Shown: one piece after another, positions 5,915-6,018 of the stretch
Position numbering within the stretch: position 1 is the stretch's first letter
How the letters are laid out: each line of letters starts with the position of its first letter
NCBI GenBank assembly: GCA_046498285.1
Contig: JAWOBA010000002.1
Coordinates: forward strand, 1-6,018
From: B33-G16 sp046498285
Lineage (GTDB): Bacteria; Desulfobacterota; DSM-4660; Desulfatiglandales; B25-G16
DNA: 6,018 nucleotides
Reading direction: 5' to 3'
Position numbers and translations under genes: made by a program
The notes under the pieces: model-generated
The model's database searches: none
Told to the model about the DNA's origin: nothing
Seen by the model: only the letters and a program-made list of their open reading frames with translations

Positions 5915-6018
5915 ATGAATAACGAATTAACAAGCAGCTATTTTACAATTTTACTTCCAGCAGTTATAGGCTTTACAATAATCGGCCTGCTCAAGGTTTT
6001 TAAGGGCATTACACTCGG
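5915..6018 (+). CDS. N-terminus of a probable membrane protein, cut by window end
   Basis: Thirty-four complete codons are visible, beginning MNNELTSSYF. Residues about 10-28 (FTILLPAVIGFTIIGLL) form a hydrophobic helix followed by KVFKG, which reads as a membrane anchor or first transmembrane segment rather than a cleavable signal peptide. The start is bounded by an in-frame TAA at 5912-5914. There is no good Shine-Dalgarno. A six-codon frame (ATG at 5902 to TAA at 5922) overlaps the start codon. The family is not recognisable from this much sequence, and the gene continues beyond the window. A later start cannot be excluded. Confidence 0.5.
   Translation, partial: MNNELTSSYFTILLPAVIGFTIIGLLKVFKGITL

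Overview
The window looks like chromosomal DNA from an anaerobic Gram-negative bacterium. Genes and leaders have moderate to low GC and purine-rich ribosome-binding sites, and the repeats end in GAGACCTTTG. The gene set (a PAC2-family protein beside purA, a short CstA, a DUF2784 membrane protein) would fit a deltaproteobacterial/Desulfobacterota-type genome. That placement is inference; no rRNA or other marker is present to settle it.

Layout. Positions 1-191 are the right-hand part of a non-coding palindromic repeat whose left end lies outside the window. A gene-free stretch follows (192-455). Then come two plus-strand genes 66 bp apart: a PAC2-family protein (456-1307) and adenylosuccinate synthetase purA (1374-2672), plausibly one transcription unit. 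A 219-bp repeat-rich spacer separates purA from a convergent minus-strand DUF2784 membrane protein (2892-3305). A divergent control region (about 3306-3524) separates that gene from cstA (3525-5267), a multi-spanning carbon-starvation/pyruvate-type transporter. Two hairpins follow cstA: a 16-bp perfect stem right after the stop, and a bidirectional A/T-flanked terminator at 5406-5433. A complete 191-bp copy of the palindromic repeat (5453-5643) carries inverted ends and a 5-bp GTTTT direct repeat. About 270 bp of gene-free DNA precedes the start of a membrane protein gene cut by the window edge (5915-6018).

Functionally this is mostly housekeeping. PurA commits IMP to AMP synthesis and CstA imports pyruvate or peptides. 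The PAC2 and DUF2784 proteins have no assigned role. No defence system, CRISPR array, tRNA, rRNA or transposase gene was seen. The most interesting feature is the pair of MITE-like repeats. They share a 77-bp half at 74/77 identity and carry different central modules. One of those modules is a compact G-tract hairpin bounded by GCTG direct repeats with two competing pairings.
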